Source: a virus. From it: DNA of 30,189 bases. This document shows, piece by piece, positions 29,584 to 30,189 of the stretch (position 1 is its first letter; each line of letters opens with the position of its first letter). The translations under genes were made by a program, and so were the position numbers. The stretch covers positions 1 to 30,189 of IMG/VR virus record IMGVR_UViG_3300043425_000091; one strand, written 5' to 3'. Below the pieces are notes generated by a model. That model saw only the letters and a list, made by a program, of their open reading frames with translations, was not told the DNA's origin and searched no databases.

Positions 29584-30189
29584 TGATACCCATGGATTCC
29601 ACTACATGTACCCTGATAGTAACTTTGAAGGCATAGACGTAGTGATTCATAGCGGTGACTGCTCTAATTATAGAGATGCTTATAGAAATCATGCTGAAGT
29701 ACTTGACTTTCTAGAGTGGTATAAGAACGTACCAGTAAAATATAAGATCTATGTAGCTGGTAATCATGATAGTTCTATAGAAAGACGCATGGTTAACCCT
29801 GGAGACTTTGCTGCAGCTGGTATTATCTATCTAGAAAATGAGGCTACTACTATAGAAGGTATTAAATTCTACGGTAGTCCTATTACACCTACGTTTGGTG
29901 ACTGGTCTTTTATGAAAGCTAGGGCTAAAACCCACGCTGTATGGGAAGCTATTCCTGATGACACAGATGTTCTTATTGTCCACGGTCCCCCAAAGGGTGT
30001 AAGAGATCTAAGCTTTGATAGAGATGGTAACCTTGAGATGTGTGGTGACTTATCCCTTACAAAGAGATGTTGGGCTCTAAAAGACACACTAAAGTTAGTT
30101 TGTTTTGGCCATATCCATAATATGGATGGGGTAGACACTAACCAAGGCGTCTCCACTTACTCACGTACAAAAACTGTATTTTCTAATGC
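29564..30189 (+). CDS. Calcineurin-like metallophosphoesterase (3' truncated)
   Basis: The frame runs from ATG at 29564 past the window end, giving 208 complete codons. All metal-binding motifs are present: S-D-T-H-G at 7-11, H-S-G-D-C at 34-38, A-G-N-H-D at 70-74, V-H-G-P-P around 145-149 and F-G-H-I-H-N at about 185-190. This is the two-metal phosphoesterase fold used by nucleases and phosphatases acting on nucleotides or DNA. A phage member beside DNA-repair genes may be a nuclease or polynucleotide phosphatase, but the substrate cannot be read from the sequence. Confidence 0.9.
   Translation, partial: MKILHISDTHGFHYMYPDSNFEGIDVVIHSGDCSNYRDAYRNHAEVLDFLEWYKNVPVKYKIYVAGNHDSSIERRMVNPGDFAAAGIIYLENEATTIEGIKFYGSPITPTFGDWSFMKARAKTHAVWEAIPDDTDVLIVHGPPKGVRDLSFDRDGNLEMCGDLSLTKRCWALKDTLKLVCFGHIHNMDGVDTNQGVSTYSRTKTVFSN

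Overview
The window is a piece of a tailed double-stranded DNA phage genome that infects a member of the Bacteroidota. Host evidence: intergenic promoters match the Bacteroidota sigma consensus TTG-N19-21-TAnnTTTG (exactly at 17251-17280), secreted proteins carry signal peptides ending in the Bacteroidota-style SQ/AQ, start codons mostly lack strong Shine-Dalgarno sites, and the DNA is AT-rich. Phage evidence: densely packed genes with short overlaps, many small unknown proteins, a lysis module, and a full replication/recombination set. The gene set (uracil-DNA glycosylase, SF2 helicase, DnaB-type helicase, Sak4-like ATPase, TOPRIM primase, PD-(D/E)XK exonuclease, family B DNA polymerase) resembles that of crAss-like phages. 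That assignment is inference; no capsid, portal or terminase gene lies here to test it.

Layout. (1) 1-7299, mostly + strand: small unknown proteins, an SF2 helicase, one inverted gene (2895-3173), uracil-DNA glycosylase, and a MoxR/CobS-like AAA+ ATPase followed by a VWA protein. (2) 16088-7283, - strand: first a lysis block (small conserved protein, TM/coiled-coil protein, holin-like protein, spanin-like protein, GH19 endolysin, two tiny basic proteins). This is followed without a break by an unusual envelope cassette: a TM-anchored protein, a 710-aa secreted protein with cohesin-like and dockerin-like parts, a lipoprotein, two TM proteins (one ending in calcium-loop repeats and paired cysteines), a small TM protein, a CsgG-like secretion-channel protein and a Ser/Ala-rich probable outer-membrane protein. 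(3) 16205-30189, + strand: a DnaA-domain-IV-like protein, DnaB-type helicase, Sak4-like ATPase, SSB-like protein, primase, HNH nuclease, exonuclease, family B polymerase, DUF932-like protein, dNMP kinase, a radical-SAM-like protein and a metallophosphatase cut by the window end.

How it fits together: the right + block replicates and recombines phage DNA, with repair and nucleotide supply. The central - block looks like a late envelope programme: holin, lysin and spanin-like functions for lysis, plus a set of exported proteins that could build a surface or secretion structure. The left AAA+/VWA pair is a predicted remodelling or chaperone machine of unknown target. Control signals sit between the blocks: divergent control at 16089-16204, overlapping face-to-face promoter boxes at 3179-3201, a classic terminator at 24354-24376, and two related G/C hairpins at 20538 and 27186.

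The best candidate for an undescribed system is the envelope cassette at 7283-13740. Next are a possible programmed -1 frameshift at the end of the AAA+ gene and a DnaA-box-like site overlapping the promoter of the DnaA-domain gene. I saw no tRNA, rRNA, CRISPR array or insertion sequence. No gene-free stretch exceeds 300 bases.
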